A stretch of DNA of 64,000 nucleotides from Nitrosopumilus ureiphilus (GTDB taxonomy: Archaea > Thermoproteota > Nitrososphaeria > Nitrososphaerales > Nitrosopumilaceae). The translations under genes and the position numbers were made by a program. The number at the start of each line of letters is the position of its first letter. Position 1 is the first letter of the stretch. Location of the stretch: assembly GCF_013407185.1 (NCBI RefSeq), contig NZ_CP026995.1, positions 747,578 through 811,577 of the forward strand, in the 5' to 3' direction. Of the stretch, positions 8,656 to 16,509 are shown in pieces. A model generated the notes under the pieces. The model was not told the origin of the DNA. It did not search any database and saw nothing but the letters and a program-made list of their open reading frames with translations.

Positions 8656-9467
8656 CTCTTAGGATCTATCTTTGCATTAGTATACAGCTTCCATTTTTCT
8701 TTAATTCGTCCTTTGATTGTACTGCCAGGATCAAGATGCGAATATCCGCTTTTTAGTTTGAATGATGAAAGTAAATCTACATAATCTTTCCAACCAAAAA
8801 CTTCCGTGATGTATCCTAGTCTTTTGATGACAGTAGTGTTTCCGATCCTTTTTGCATATTTTGCTAATTTTTTCAGATCAATTTCATCTTTTGAAAAGAA
8901 TATCGCCTTGGCTAACTCCTCAATACCTCCGCAGTGTTCAGGATGGTCTAAACAATCAATGATTGTTTTTTCAGGTGAAGATATGTTTACTTTATAATTT
9001 TCAACTACAGTTTCTTCTATTCCAAACATTTTACGTGGGTTAATTGTAACAAATTTAAAATTAATATCAAGCATCTTTTGTGAATTCTTTGGTTTTGGTG
9101 TTGCGATGTATACTGATGATGGTGTTTGCTCGGTAAAACCGTGGTAATTTAATGCACTTGCATATCCTATGTAATATGGCCTAGGTCTTGTTAGAAGTGA
9201 TGCCATAACAAAACTATGAACGGTGTAACTGTCTGCTCCTCTCTCTCCTGCTTCAAGAGGAGTGATCATGTAGACTCCTCTTCTTATTCTCAGTATCCAT
9301 TTTTTGCGGGTAAGCTGGTCAAGAAAGTTTTTTGGCTTGTCTACTAGTTTTTTGATGTCATCCAAAGTGAAGATGTTTTTGTTTTTGTAGCTTAGCTCTG
9401 AGAGTAACCTAGACTCCCTGTCTGACAATGTTCGCCTATATTTCTTTATTGATATTCGTCTCACCAC
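8643..9467 (-). CDS. abiEi: AbiEi-type antitoxin / transcriptional regulator
   Basis: The 274-residue partner of the AbiEii toxin. The N-terminal 70 residues form a winged helix-turn-helix (LDDIKKLVDKPKNFLDQL...LRIRRGVYMI) followed by the AbiEi antitoxin fold (YYIGYASALNYHGF, then SPEKTIIDCLDHPEHCGG). In known AbiE systems this protein represses its own operon through inverted repeats and prevents toxicity by an indirect route. The start is GTG (a second GTG in tandem). The stop lies within the start of the toxin gene, so the two are translationally linked. Both parts look intact. Confidence 0.88.
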   Translation of the reverse strand: MVRRISIKKYRRTLSDRESRLLSELSYKNKNIFTLDDIKKLVDKPKNFLDQLTRKKWILRIRRGVYMITPLEAGERGADSYTVHSFVMASLLTRPRPYYIGYASALNYHGFTEQTPSSVYIATPKPKNSQKMLDINFKFVTINPRKMFGIEETVVENYKVNISSPEKTIIDCLDHPEHCGGIEELAKAIFFSKDEIDLKKLAKYAKRIGNTTVIKRLGYITEVFGWKDYVDLLSSFKLKSGYSHLDPGSTIKGRIKEKWKLYTNAKIDPKRWQQ

Positions 9468-9509
9468 ACGCTTATTGATAAGAAAATATAGGTTTTAGAG
9501 TTTAAAAAG

Positions 9510-9713
9510 TTAACTTTCAACCAAGATGGCCCTGTCCTGTCGGGTTTTTTTGTCTGGAGTACCAGGATATGGCTGGAGCGGATCTATTGGACAAAGCATT
9601 CTATCATATACCCATAGTGATTCAAACTGTTCGGATTCCGCCAATTTGACAAACTGCAAAAGATTTTCTTTTGTTACGCTTCCAAATTGAGGCACAACTA
9701 AACCAGCTTTCAC
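9510..9713 (-). pseudogene. Truncated F420-dependent LLM-class oxidoreductase (5' end)
   Basis: The 67 residues match the first strands of luciferase-like, F420-dependent oxidoreductases: KAGLVVPQFG, then LAESEQFESLWVYDRM and PYPGTPD. Full members have 300 or more residues; here the frame leaves the family after PGTPD and stops within 15 codons (tail KKTRQDRAILVES). It is therefore a 5' fragment whose 3' part was lost or replaced, and it marks the right edge of the decayed island. It starts at GTG. F420 biosynthesis genes elsewhere in the window show the cofactor is available to the cell. Confidence 0.6.
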
Positions 9714-10032
9714 AAATAAGATGCTGTGTTATGTGTTAAAAACTTGAACCCGTTTTTTAGTGCCAATTAAATGACATGACTGAGATATATAGAACAAATC
9801 TTTTGTAATTTGAAAACAAAAGAAAGTGTTGGCTGATTCTAAAAAAGAAGCAATTCTGTGGTTATTGTCCTGAAGACAAATGTCTTTTATATTGTGAAAT
9901 ATGTAATCCTAAGAAAGGTAAGGACTCATTGTAATTGTTAGACAATTCTGATTTTATCTCTCAAGAGTAAAAGCATTGACAACTAGAATATGATGTTTGG
10001 TATTATTCATACGTAAATCTTTTAACACATGA
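9714..10032. other. Intergenic stretch with a Cys-rich coding relic
   Basis: No complete gene is seen. On the plus strand, about 9836-9934, one frame encodes FCGYCPEDKCLLYCEICNP and ends at a TAA (9932-9934); four or five cysteines in CxxC spacing suggest a small zinc-binding protein. It lacks a start in its own frame, whereas a GTG/TTG start (9827-9830) opens a different frame, so a frameshift at the A-run near 9841-9846 is possible. The rest is AT-rich, including the promoter of the acidic repeat protein. Confidence 0.3.
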
Positions 10033-11727
10033 ATGAGTTGGTTAATCACGTTGGGCACAAAAATTAGTACATTATTCTTATTTGTAGTACTAGTTTTGGG
10101 CATGGCTGCTTATCCTTCCTCTATTAATCCAACTTTGTTTGAAGAATCTTCTTTTAATACTTCATTTCTAACAGCATTTGCCGAAGACGATGAGGAACGT
10201 GAAGACGATGAGGAACGTGAAGACGATGAGGAACGTGAAGACGATGAGGAACGTGAAGACGATGAGGAACGTGAAGACGATGAGGAACGTGAAGACGATG
10301 AGGAACGTGATGCCTCTAGGGCAATTGAAGATGCAATTGAAGAAATTGAAAGAGCAGAAATTAAAATTACTGAATCCCAAAATGATGGAAAGGAAACTTT
10401 ACTATCTGAAGAGAAATTAGATGATGCAAAAGATTTACTTGCACAGGCTGAGATTAGTTTTGAAAATGGAAACTTTGATGACGCTGAAGATCTTGCAGAA
10501 GAAGCAAAAGATTTAGCTTCTGAATCTAGAATGAAATCACTTGGAAAGTCATTGGAAGATTTTGAAAAAGAGACTGATGATGAAGATGAGTCTGAAATTG
10601 AGATTAAGGTAAAAATTGAAGACGGAACTGCAAAAATTGAAGCCGAATTTGGAGATGAAGAATTAGAATTTGAAATGGATTGGAGTGATGAGCAAACTAC
10701 AATTGATGAAATTGCATTAATAACTGGTCTATCGATAGAAGAAATTGAAAACTCTATCACTTTTAATTTTGATGATGGAGAGAAAGATGATGGAGAGAAA
10801 GATGATGGAGAAAAAGATGATGGAGAGAAAGATGAAGATAGAGAAGACGATGAAGATAGAGAAGACGATGAAGAACGAGATGAAGATGAGGAAGAACTTG
10901 AGATTGAGGTAGAAGTCAAAAATGACAAAGCCAAAATCAAGATTGAGTTAAATGATGATGATTATAGATTTGTACTCACAGATGATGTTTCAGAATCTGC
11001 AATAATTGCTGCAATAATGGATAAAACAGGATTAACAGAAGATGAAATTACTTCTAATTGGGAATTTGAAATAGAAGATGAAGAACGAGAAGATGAGGAC
11101 GATAAAGTTCAAGAAAATAATAGTGATTCACAGGTAAGAGACACAGTTAAAACTGAAAAACTGTTAAAACATGAAAATAAAGCCCAAGAAAATGCTGAAG
11201 AAACAATTCTTGAACTACAGCAAAAAATTGATCAACTCGAACAAAGATTACAAAAATTATTGGACAAATTTGAAACTGGAGAATACTTTGGTAAGGTAGC
11301 AGAACCCGATCCAGTACCTGACTCTTTTGTTATCGCCATAGATGGATTTGCCTCCTCACTTGACAGTGATGTGATAAGTAACATGGAAGGTGAGATTTTC
11401 TTAGAGTCTATTGTGACTGCAACAGAGTCTACCAAACTTCGTATTACTGGCGGTGAGATTCTAGTTGGAGACACTTTCTATGACTTTGTAATCGGAAAGG
11501 CCAGACTTTCTTCTTCTGGCACATCTGGTGAGAAAGACTCTATGATTCTACTGGGTCAAGTTATGGATGATCAAGGAAACGTCAATACCATTAGATTGTC
11601 CTTGGATGGAACAACTTCTCTTGGTGACTTTGGTTCAGAATCTGTAGACTTTGAAATCAATTCCTCACGAAGTAAGATTGCATCTCAATGGGGTTTTGAT
11701 GGTGTGGGATTATTGTCGACATTATAA
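10033..11727 (+). CDS. Exported highly acidic repeat protein
   Basis: A 564-residue protein with an N-terminal signal segment (about residues 8-50, hydrophobic LFLFVVLVLGMAAY then FLTAFAE). It is followed by seven copies of EDDEER, a helical region, and two copies of a domain of about 65 residues that share the pattern EIE(I/V)xVKxxxxKIxxEL...(I/L)TGL(S/T)xxEI (about 195-245 and 290-350), separated by GEKDD repeats. Then come a coiled coil (LELQQKIDQLEQRLQKL) and a C-terminal beta-rich domain. It is probably secreted or bound to the surface. The mass of Asp/Glu suggests binding of Ca2+, other metals or basic partners; this is inference. The family is not characterised. Confidence 0.75.
   Translation: MSWLITLGTKISTLFLFVVLVLGMAAYPSSINPTLFEESSFNTSFLTAFAEDDEEREDDEEREDDEEREDDEEREDDEEREDDEEREDDEERDASRAIEDAIEEIERAEIKITESQNDGKETLLSEEKLDDAKDLLAQAEISFENGNFDDAEDLAEEAKDLASESRMKSLGKSLEDFEKETDDEDESEIEIKVKIEDGTAKIEAEFGDEELEFEMDWSDEQTTIDEIALITGLSIEEIENSITFNFDDGEKDDGEKDDGEKDDGEKDEDREDDEDREDDEERDEDEEELEIEVEVKNDKAKIKIELNDDDYRFVLTDDVSESAIIAAIMDKTGLTEDEITSNWEFEIEDEEREDEDDKVQENNSDSQVRDTVKTEKLLKHENKAQENAEETILELQQKIDQLEQRLQKLLDKFETGEYFGKVAEPDPVPDSFVIAIDGFASSLDSDVISNMEGEIFLESIVTATESTKLRITGGEILVGDTFYDFVIGKARLSSSGTSGEKDSMILLGQVMDDQGNVNTIRLSLDGTTSLGDFGSESVDFEINSSRSKIASQWGFDGVGLLSTL
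10183..10308 (+). repeat. Seven perfect 18-bp tandem repeats
   Basis: The unit GAAGACGATGAGGAACGT is repeated seven times without a single mismatch, encoding EDDEER each time within the acidic exported protein. Perfect identity including third codon positions points to very recent expansion and likely length variation between strains. Confidence 0.95.
10771..10830 (+). repeat. Four 15-bp tandem repeats
   Basis: The unit GATGATGGAGAGAAA (DDGEK) occurs four times, with one G-to-A change in the third copy. It is followed by two 18-bp units encoding DEDRED. It separates the two copies of the duplicated domain in the acidic exported protein. Confidence 0.92.
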
Positions 11728-11861
11728 TCTTAATTTCAAATCTGACACAATATTCTATCTTATTTTATCCATAATGAATAGTATTTTTTACTCTTCTCAC
11801 GAAAGAGTAAACATTTTAGAAAAATCACCTAGAAAATTAGGATAATACAATAAAAACAAAA

Positions 11862-11975
11862 ATGAAAAAGATGACACTAAGTACATTAGATTTGCTTGAT
11901 ATCATTGTGACAAAAATTGGATGACTAAACGAAAGGGACAAGGAAGATATTGCAACGTGCATCAAGAAATTCTAA
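11862..11975 (+). pseudogene. Remnant of a nucleotidyltransferase-like (DUF6036-type) gene
   Basis: From ATG 11862 the frame reads TLSTLDLLDIIVTKIG, then TGA (11922-11924), then LNERDKEDIATCIKKF and a TAA. The phrase (E/D)DIIVTKI.RLNERDxEDI is typical of the C-terminal part of DUF6036-like nucleotidyltransferases of toxin-antitoxin type. A CGA (Arg) to TGA change would explain the stop, since Arg is expected there. The N-terminal catalytic part is missing, so this is a decayed fragment. The remainder of the 11728-12116 gap holds nothing else I can support. Confidence 0.5.
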
Positions 11976-12116
11976 ATCCTCCTTATGCCACGTAGAATCA
12001 TTTTCAGACGTGTGCTCATCTGTGCTCAGAAAACCATTCATAATTAAAAGACATCGATATTCTCATTCTTGATATTTTATTGTTAATTGATATAGCAAAA
12101 TGAATCAAAATGTTTG

Positions 12117-13007
12117 ATGAGGAAAAGGCAACCAAAGATTCTTGTAAATATTCCTGTGCAACTAGCATCTATCATTAAGCGACCAATTACAATTCCTCCT
12201 AATGCTAGCATTCTTGACGCTCGAGATATTTTGATTCGCCATAGAATCGGAAGGCTAGTAGTTGAATTTGATAAAAAACCAGTTGGAATTGTAACTGAGA
12301 AGGATATCTCAAGAAGTATCTCTATTTTCAGTGGAAAGCCAATTGCAAAAATACTCATTCGCGATATAATGTCAAAAGATTTGGTTACACTGCAACCTGA
12401 AGCATCAATCTATGATTGTGCAAAATTGATGCAAAAACATGGAATTAGTTCCATTGTGATTAAAAATTCTAAAGGAAAACTAGTAGGGGTGGTAACAAAA
12501 ACAGATCTTGTATCTGCATTTCTAATTCAAAGTACTGCATCATTGCCCATTTCAAAAATTATGACAAAAAAAGTAATCACAGTATCTCCTGAAGACTCTA
12601 TTTTTGAAGTTGAAAGCGTTCTTCTAAACAATCAAATTCGCAGAGTAGTAGTTACCAAAAATAAAACTCCTGTTGGAATCATTACTTATCGGGATTTTGT
12701 TCCTGCAAAGACCTTTGATTTGCACAAAGAGTTTACAGATCCTGAGGAACGTTCTGAAATATTTTGGAACCCACATCTCAATGAATTTAACGTAAATAAA
12801 CTAAGATACCTGCTGACATTTTCTGCAAAAGACATAATGACTCCCAATCCTTTCTTTGTATCCCCTGATGATGTGGTGTATACTGCTGCAATCATTATGA
12901 TCCGACATGGGATTAGTGGGCTGCCAGTTGTTCGTGGTAAAAAAATAATTGGTATAGTTACAAAATCTGATATTGTTAATGTAATTGCAGCAAAGGGAAA
13001 ACTCTGA
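12117..13007 (+). CDS. Protein with four CBS domains
   Basis: A 296-residue protein made of four CBS modules in two Bateman pairs and no attached catalytic domain. Each repeat shows the pattern of a hydrophobic strand, (V/I)VGI(V/I)T..D(I/L)V (for example GIVTEKDISR, GVVTKTDLVS, GIITYRDFVP, GIVTKSDIVN). Such stand-alone proteins bind AMP, ATP, SAM or other adenosyl ligands and act as energy or redox sensors; the partner is unknown. The ATG at 12117 follows a TTG directly. A homologous protein follows at 13081, suggesting local duplication. Confidence 0.88.
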   Translation: MRKRQPKILVNIPVQLASIIKRPITIPPNASILDARDILIRHRIGRLVVEFDKKPVGIVTEKDISRSISIFSGKPIAKILIRDIMSKDLVTLQPEASIYDCAKLMQKHGISSIVIKNSKGKLVGVVTKTDLVSAFLIQSTASLPISKIMTKKVITVSPEDSIFEVESVLLNNQIRRVVVTKNKTPVGIITYRDFVPAKTFDLHKEFTDPEERSEIFWNPHLNEFNVNKLRYLLTFSAKDIMTPNPFFVSPDDVVYTAAIIMIRHGISGLPVVRGKKIIGIVTKSDIVNVIAAKGKL

Positions 13008-13080
13008 AATTTTATAGATTGATTTTCATAGGTGGGAATTTAGCTTGAGTTATTAATATCTCTAATATTTTTTCTAATTG

Positions 13081-13926
13081 TTGAAGCACGCAAAAGATTT
13101 CATGAATACTCCAAGAACCATAAAGTATGAATCCAACTTGGCTGATGTTTTAAAAAAAATAATCAATGAGAAGAAAAGCCGATTATTAGTAACAGAAAAT
13201 GGAAAAATCACTGGTCTTGTGTCTGAAAAAGATTTGGGGATTTTCCTCTTAACTGATGCTACTGAGAGAAAACTTGATGAAATTCCATTATCTGAAATTA
13301 TCAAAAAAATAATCAGTGTTGATGAAAAAACAGGAATTGACAAGTGTGCCCAACTGATGATGACCAATGAAATCGGCTCTTTGGTTGTAACTAGTAATGA
13401 TGAAGTTGTTGGAATTATTACAAAGACTGACCTTGTTCGATATTTTACTAAAATAGATTCACAAAAAATCGTAGGTGAGTACATGTCACCATATTATGCA
13501 TGGCAATACTATGACACTCCTCTCTACAAGGTGGTTCTAAAAATGATTGACGAAAAAATTTCCCGAGTCATTTTGCGTGATCATGAAGAGTCTCCTGTTG
13601 GAATTGTGACATTCAGGGATTTATTTAATTTAGCATTGTCTCTGGGAGACAAAGAGGATGTACTTGACAATACGGATCCTCTAATATCCGTAATATTTCC
13701 AAGAAAAGGATTCATTTCTGAGTCTGGGTTTGGTGGTAGTACAAAAATTAATGAAATAATGAGCAAAAATATTGTTTCTGTAAACTATGATGATGATTTG
13801 ATTAAAGCTGCCAAATTGCTTTTGGAGAAAAATATCAATGGTGCCGCAGTTCTATCAAGGCATGGAAATATTATAGGAGTAATCAGCAAAACCGACATTG
13901 TTAGGGCTTTGGCCTTTTTGTTATGA
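13081..13926 (+). CDS. Protein with four CBS domains (second copy)
   Basis: A 281-residue homologue of the upstream gene, again four CBS motifs and nothing else (GLVSEKDLGIF, GIITKTDLVRYF, GIVTFRDLFN, GVISKTDIVRAL). No ATG occurs at the expected N-terminus; TTG TTG at 13078-13083 is the likely start and the next ATG would remove part of the first domain. It has its own spacing of 73 nt from the previous gene with AT-rich promoter-like sequence, so the two may be expressed separately. Ligand and partner unknown. Confidence 0.86.
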   Translation: MKHAKDFMNTPRTIKYESNLADVLKKIINEKKSRLLVTENGKITGLVSEKDLGIFLLTDATERKLDEIPLSEIIKKIISVDEKTGIDKCAQLMMTNEIGSLVVTSNDEVVGIITKTDLVRYFTKIDSQKIVGEYMSPYYAWQYYDTPLYKVVLKMIDEKISRVILRDHEESPVGIVTFRDLFNLALSLGDKEDVLDNTDPLISVIFPRKGFISESGFGGSTKINEIMSKNIVSVNYDDDLIKAAKLLLEKNINGAAVLSRHGNIIGVISKTDIVRALAFLL

Positions 13927-13999
13927 TGAATAATTTCTTATTTACAAAAACAAAATATGTTTTCCAAACGCTTAATTTTGTATGTACTGAGGATAACTT

Positions 14000-14419
14000 G
14001 TGATAAACCCCGAACTTATGAAACTACTTGAAACAAGTGATGTTCTAGATGTATTGGGAGACTCTGTCTCGTATCAACTGCAAAAAATTCACAATGTCCA
14101 GAGAACAAACGAAGGTAGAGATTGGTATGATGAACTTCCTAAAATTGTTAGGGGAAAATTTGACAGTTACCGAGAAGACTATGAACATCTTTCTATAATA
14201 CTAAAACTAGAGCCAGAACAAATAAGGGCTGAAATGAACAAGGGCTATTACTACTGGAGATTACTGCGTTCTGCATGTCATACATACAGAAATGATTTGG
14301 TAGAATATGATCAGCAACTAAGTCAAGAATTCAATCTACAGGAAACTGAAGCTATTTCAGGCAATATTGTTCTAAATGATTGCATCGAGGTTTTAGACCA
14401 ACATGCAATTGAAAAATAA
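14000..14419 (+). CDS. Hypothetical protein, helical
   Basis: A 139-residue, mainly helical and acidic protein that starts with GTG. It contains a Tyr/Trp/Arg-rich centre (YYYWRLLRSACHTYRND) and no recognised motif, signal peptide or membrane helix. I do not know the family. Its stop is followed after about 25 nt by the first conserved hairpin of the solo omegaRNA-like element. Confidence 0.65.
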   Translation: MINPELMKLLETSDVLDVLGDSVSYQLQKIHNVQRTNEGRDWYDELPKIVRGKFDSYREDYEHLSIILKLEPEQIRAEMNKGYYYWRLLRSACHTYRNDLVEYDQQLSQEFNLQETEAISGNIVLNDCIEVLDQHAIEK

Positions 14420-14444
14420 ACCTTGAATCTTTTTATAGATATGA

Positions 14445-14739
14445 GCGGAAAAACCCAACACCCTTTTAGGGTTGGGATGAAAGCGAACACAGCACAACTC
14501 AAAATAAAATACAATCAAATATTCAAATACTATACATGTGTAATTAATAACATGTTAGAGTTAGGCAAATACGGTCGTATCAATAATATGAACATGTACC
14601 ATTTGTTACGTAAAGCCGAAAATGGATTGTGTTCAGACATACTACTGCGGGAACCGCAGGAATGCACGCCTGTGGAGATCAGAAACTCGGTCGTTGAAGC
14701 AGGAAGAAGCCAATTGACTTTAGTCATTGGTAAGTTCAC
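14445..14739 (+). ncRNA. Solo omegaRNA-like element (IS200/IS605 right end), copy 1
   Basis: An element of about 295 nt that shares order and structure with 51285-51558. It begins GAGCGG, then hairpin 1 (14454-14476, arms CCCAACaCCC / GGGTTGGG) followed by ATGAAAGCGAACAC. Hairpin 2 is CTGCGG-GAA-CCGCAG (14645-14659). Hairpin 3 is CCAATTGAC-TTTA-GTCATTGG (14710-14730) preceded by GAAGCAGGAAG and followed by TAAGTTCAC. Stem bases differ from copy 2 while pairing is kept. A TATA-like tttttata (14430-14437) lies upstream. TnpB guide RNAs sit at the element's right end with a 3' hairpin directly before the guide. No tnpB is present here. A reading frame (14423-14752) overlaps it but is poorly supported beyond the shared 30 codons. 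Confidence 0.55.
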
Positions 14740-14761
14740 GAGAATACATTGAGTAAATACC

Positions 14762-15289
14762 ATGGAAATAAAATCAGAAAAATCAATTAAAGAATATCTG
14801 AAGACATTATCTGATGATGTCATTATCAAATATTATCTTGATGTAGAGTATAGCCCATTTCCTGTTTTAGTCATTGAAGAATACACTAGAAGATTCAAAC
14901 GTAAAACTAAGGATGAAATAATCAAAGATCTGAAAACACAAGCCCATTTAGCTAAGAAAAAAACCCAAGAATTTGGAAAGATGGCAAAAAAACACCAGTT
15001 TGTTGATGATGTTACTAGACGAAAATCCGAAGAAATCTTCAATCAGGCAAAGAAAAAAGGATATGCAATTAGCGAAAAAATTACCTATAAGGGCAGTATC
15101 TTAGGCTCCAAATTAAAAAAGGGTACCAAGTCCGGAATTAAAAGCGGTATAAACGCCGGAAAGAAGATTAGATCATCTGGTAATGATGATCTTGAATTGT
15201 TGGGAAAACTAGGTGATTTACAAAAGGCAGGTATCATCACAAAGAAAGAATTTCAAGAAAAAAAGAAAAAAATACTTTCAAAAATATAG
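14762..15289 (+). CDS. Basic protein with C-terminal SHOCT-like motif
   Basis: A 175-residue, Lys-rich protein. The last 30 residues (ELLGKLGDLQKAGIITKKEF followed by Lys/Ile) match a SHOCT motif, a short C-terminal helical pair found on many unrelated proteins and thought to support oligomerisation. The middle is low-complexity Lys/Ser/Gly and may bind nucleic acid or membrane surface. No transmembrane helix is seen. It begins 22 nt after the omegaRNA-like element, whose presumed guide sequence would run into its start region. Confidence 0.65.
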   Translation: MEIKSEKSIKEYLKTLSDDVIIKYYLDVEYSPFPVLVIEEYTRRFKRKTKDEIIKDLKTQAHLAKKKTQEFGKMAKKHQFVDDVTRRKSEEIFNQAKKKGYAISEKITYKGSILGSKLKKGTKSGIKSGINAGKKIRSSGNDDLELLGKLGDLQKAGIITKKEFQEKKKKILSKI

Positions 15290-15362
15290 TTCCGCTTTGA
15301 GGGAAACTCCGATAATTAAAATGGAAACATCGTTTAAATTCTGTTTTGTGATTTATATTGTG

Positions 15363-16445
15363 TTGAAAAAATTCATTCTGCTCTCTTTTGTGTTTCTTCT
15401 TTTTGTAATGGGAATATATCCGTCGTCTACTGTGTTTGCTGAGCAGGCCACTGGAAAATCTGCATGGCAAGTAATGTCTGATAAAGTTTGTGGAGATAAA
15501 CTATGTTCTGAACTTGAATCATATAATGTAAAATTTACTCCACCCTCAATTGCATATTTTCCACCACCATTAAAACAGATATCTCAAGGAACTGAACCAT
15601 CAAATGTTACATGTACTGAAGGAAAAGAACTTGTTCTAAAACAATCAGATGGATTACCTGCATGTGTTAATTTTTCCAGTGTTGAAAAATTAATTATGCG
15701 AGGTTGGGCTATTCATATTTTGCCTGATTACAGTGATAAAAATAATAATTCTGAAATTTTTACACTTGGAGAATTTATCACAGAATCTGAATCTGTTGCA
15801 TACTTTGGTGATACTATTGGATATTTGGCAAAACCTACAATTGATGGGCACTATCCTGGTGTAGTTATGATTCATGAATGGTGGGGGCTAAATGATAACA
15901 TCAAAGAGATGGCAGACAAACTAGCATCTCATGGTTATGTTGTTTTAGCAGTTGATCTTTATGAGGGAAATGTTGCAACAACTTATGACCAAGCACGACA
16001 ATTGATTGTTTCTTATGATTCAGAACGAGGAATACAAAACATGAATTCTGCAACTGCGTTCATTAATGAAAATTATGCTTCAGAAAAAATTGGTTCTATT
16101 GGTTGGTGTTTTGGTGGTGGTCAATCACTTAATCTTGCATTAAACAATGATGACATGGATGCAACTGTAATTTACTATGGAAGTCTGGTGACTGATCCTG
16201 AAAAACTATCTTCAATTCAATGGCCTGTGCTTGGAATATTTGCAGGATTGGACAAAGGAATAACCGTTGATTCTGTAAATGCGTTTGAATCTTCATTGAA
16301 TGAGTTAGGAATTCAAAACGACATTAACATCTATTCTGGAGTTGACCATGCTTTTGCAAATCCATCTGGTGAAAGATATGCTCCAGATGAATCAAAGGAT
16401 GCCTGGGGAAAAACTATTGCCTTTTTTGAATCTAATCTGAAATAA
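15363..16445 (+). CDS. Exported dienelactone hydrolase family protein
   Basis: An alpha/beta hydrolase of the DLH family, about 360 residues, with an N-terminal signal peptide (KKFILLSFVFLLFVMGIYP, cleavage near VFA-EQ). The catalytic triad is visible: Cys249 in GWCFGGG, Asp297 in AGLDKGI and His329 in GVDHAF. A Cys-containing region of about 120 residues precedes the hydrolase domain and is not part of the usual family, so the protein is longer than the bacterial enzymes. TTG 15363 is chosen because the signal peptide starts there and a TATA-like tttaaa lies about 27 nt upstream; a longer frame would overlap the preceding gene. The substrate is unknown. Confidence 0.85.
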   Translation: MKKFILLSFVFLLFVMGIYPSSTVFAEQATGKSAWQVMSDKVCGDKLCSELESYNVKFTPPSIAYFPPPLKQISQGTEPSNVTCTEGKELVLKQSDGLPACVNFSSVEKLIMRGWAIHILPDYSDKNNNSEIFTLGEFITESESVAYFGDTIGYLAKPTIDGHYPGVVMIHEWWGLNDNIKEMADKLASHGYVVLAVDLYEGNVATTYDQARQLIVSYDSERGIQNMNSATAFINENYASEKIGSIGWCFGGGQSLNLALNNDDMDATVIYYGSLVTDPEKLSSIQWPVLGIFAGLDKGITVDSVNAFESSLNELGIQNDINIYSGVDHAFANPSGERYAPDESKDAWGKTIAFFESNLK

Positions 16446-16509
16446 ATTTCTGGTGCAAAAACCCATTATTTTATGAATTTCTTAAATATTAGGATCTCTA
16501 ATCCTTGTA

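Noticed and set aside
9530-9550. Possible attR copy of the tRNA-Arg 3' end (gtcgggt)
   Set aside because: Only seven to eight bases match the tRNA end, which is expected by chance; no longer repeat was found at the right edge of the island.
10110-10940. Long Ser-rich frame on the minus strand
   Set aside because: It is the mirror of the Asp/Glu repeats of the exported acidic protein on the plus strand; the low-complexity Ser runs have no other support.
14423-14752. 109-codon frame through the omegaRNA-like element
   Set aside because: Only the first 30 codons resemble a frame in copy 2 (with an in-frame 3-nt gap); beyond that the protein is not conserved while the hairpins are. Kept as RNA, though a dual role cannot be excluded.
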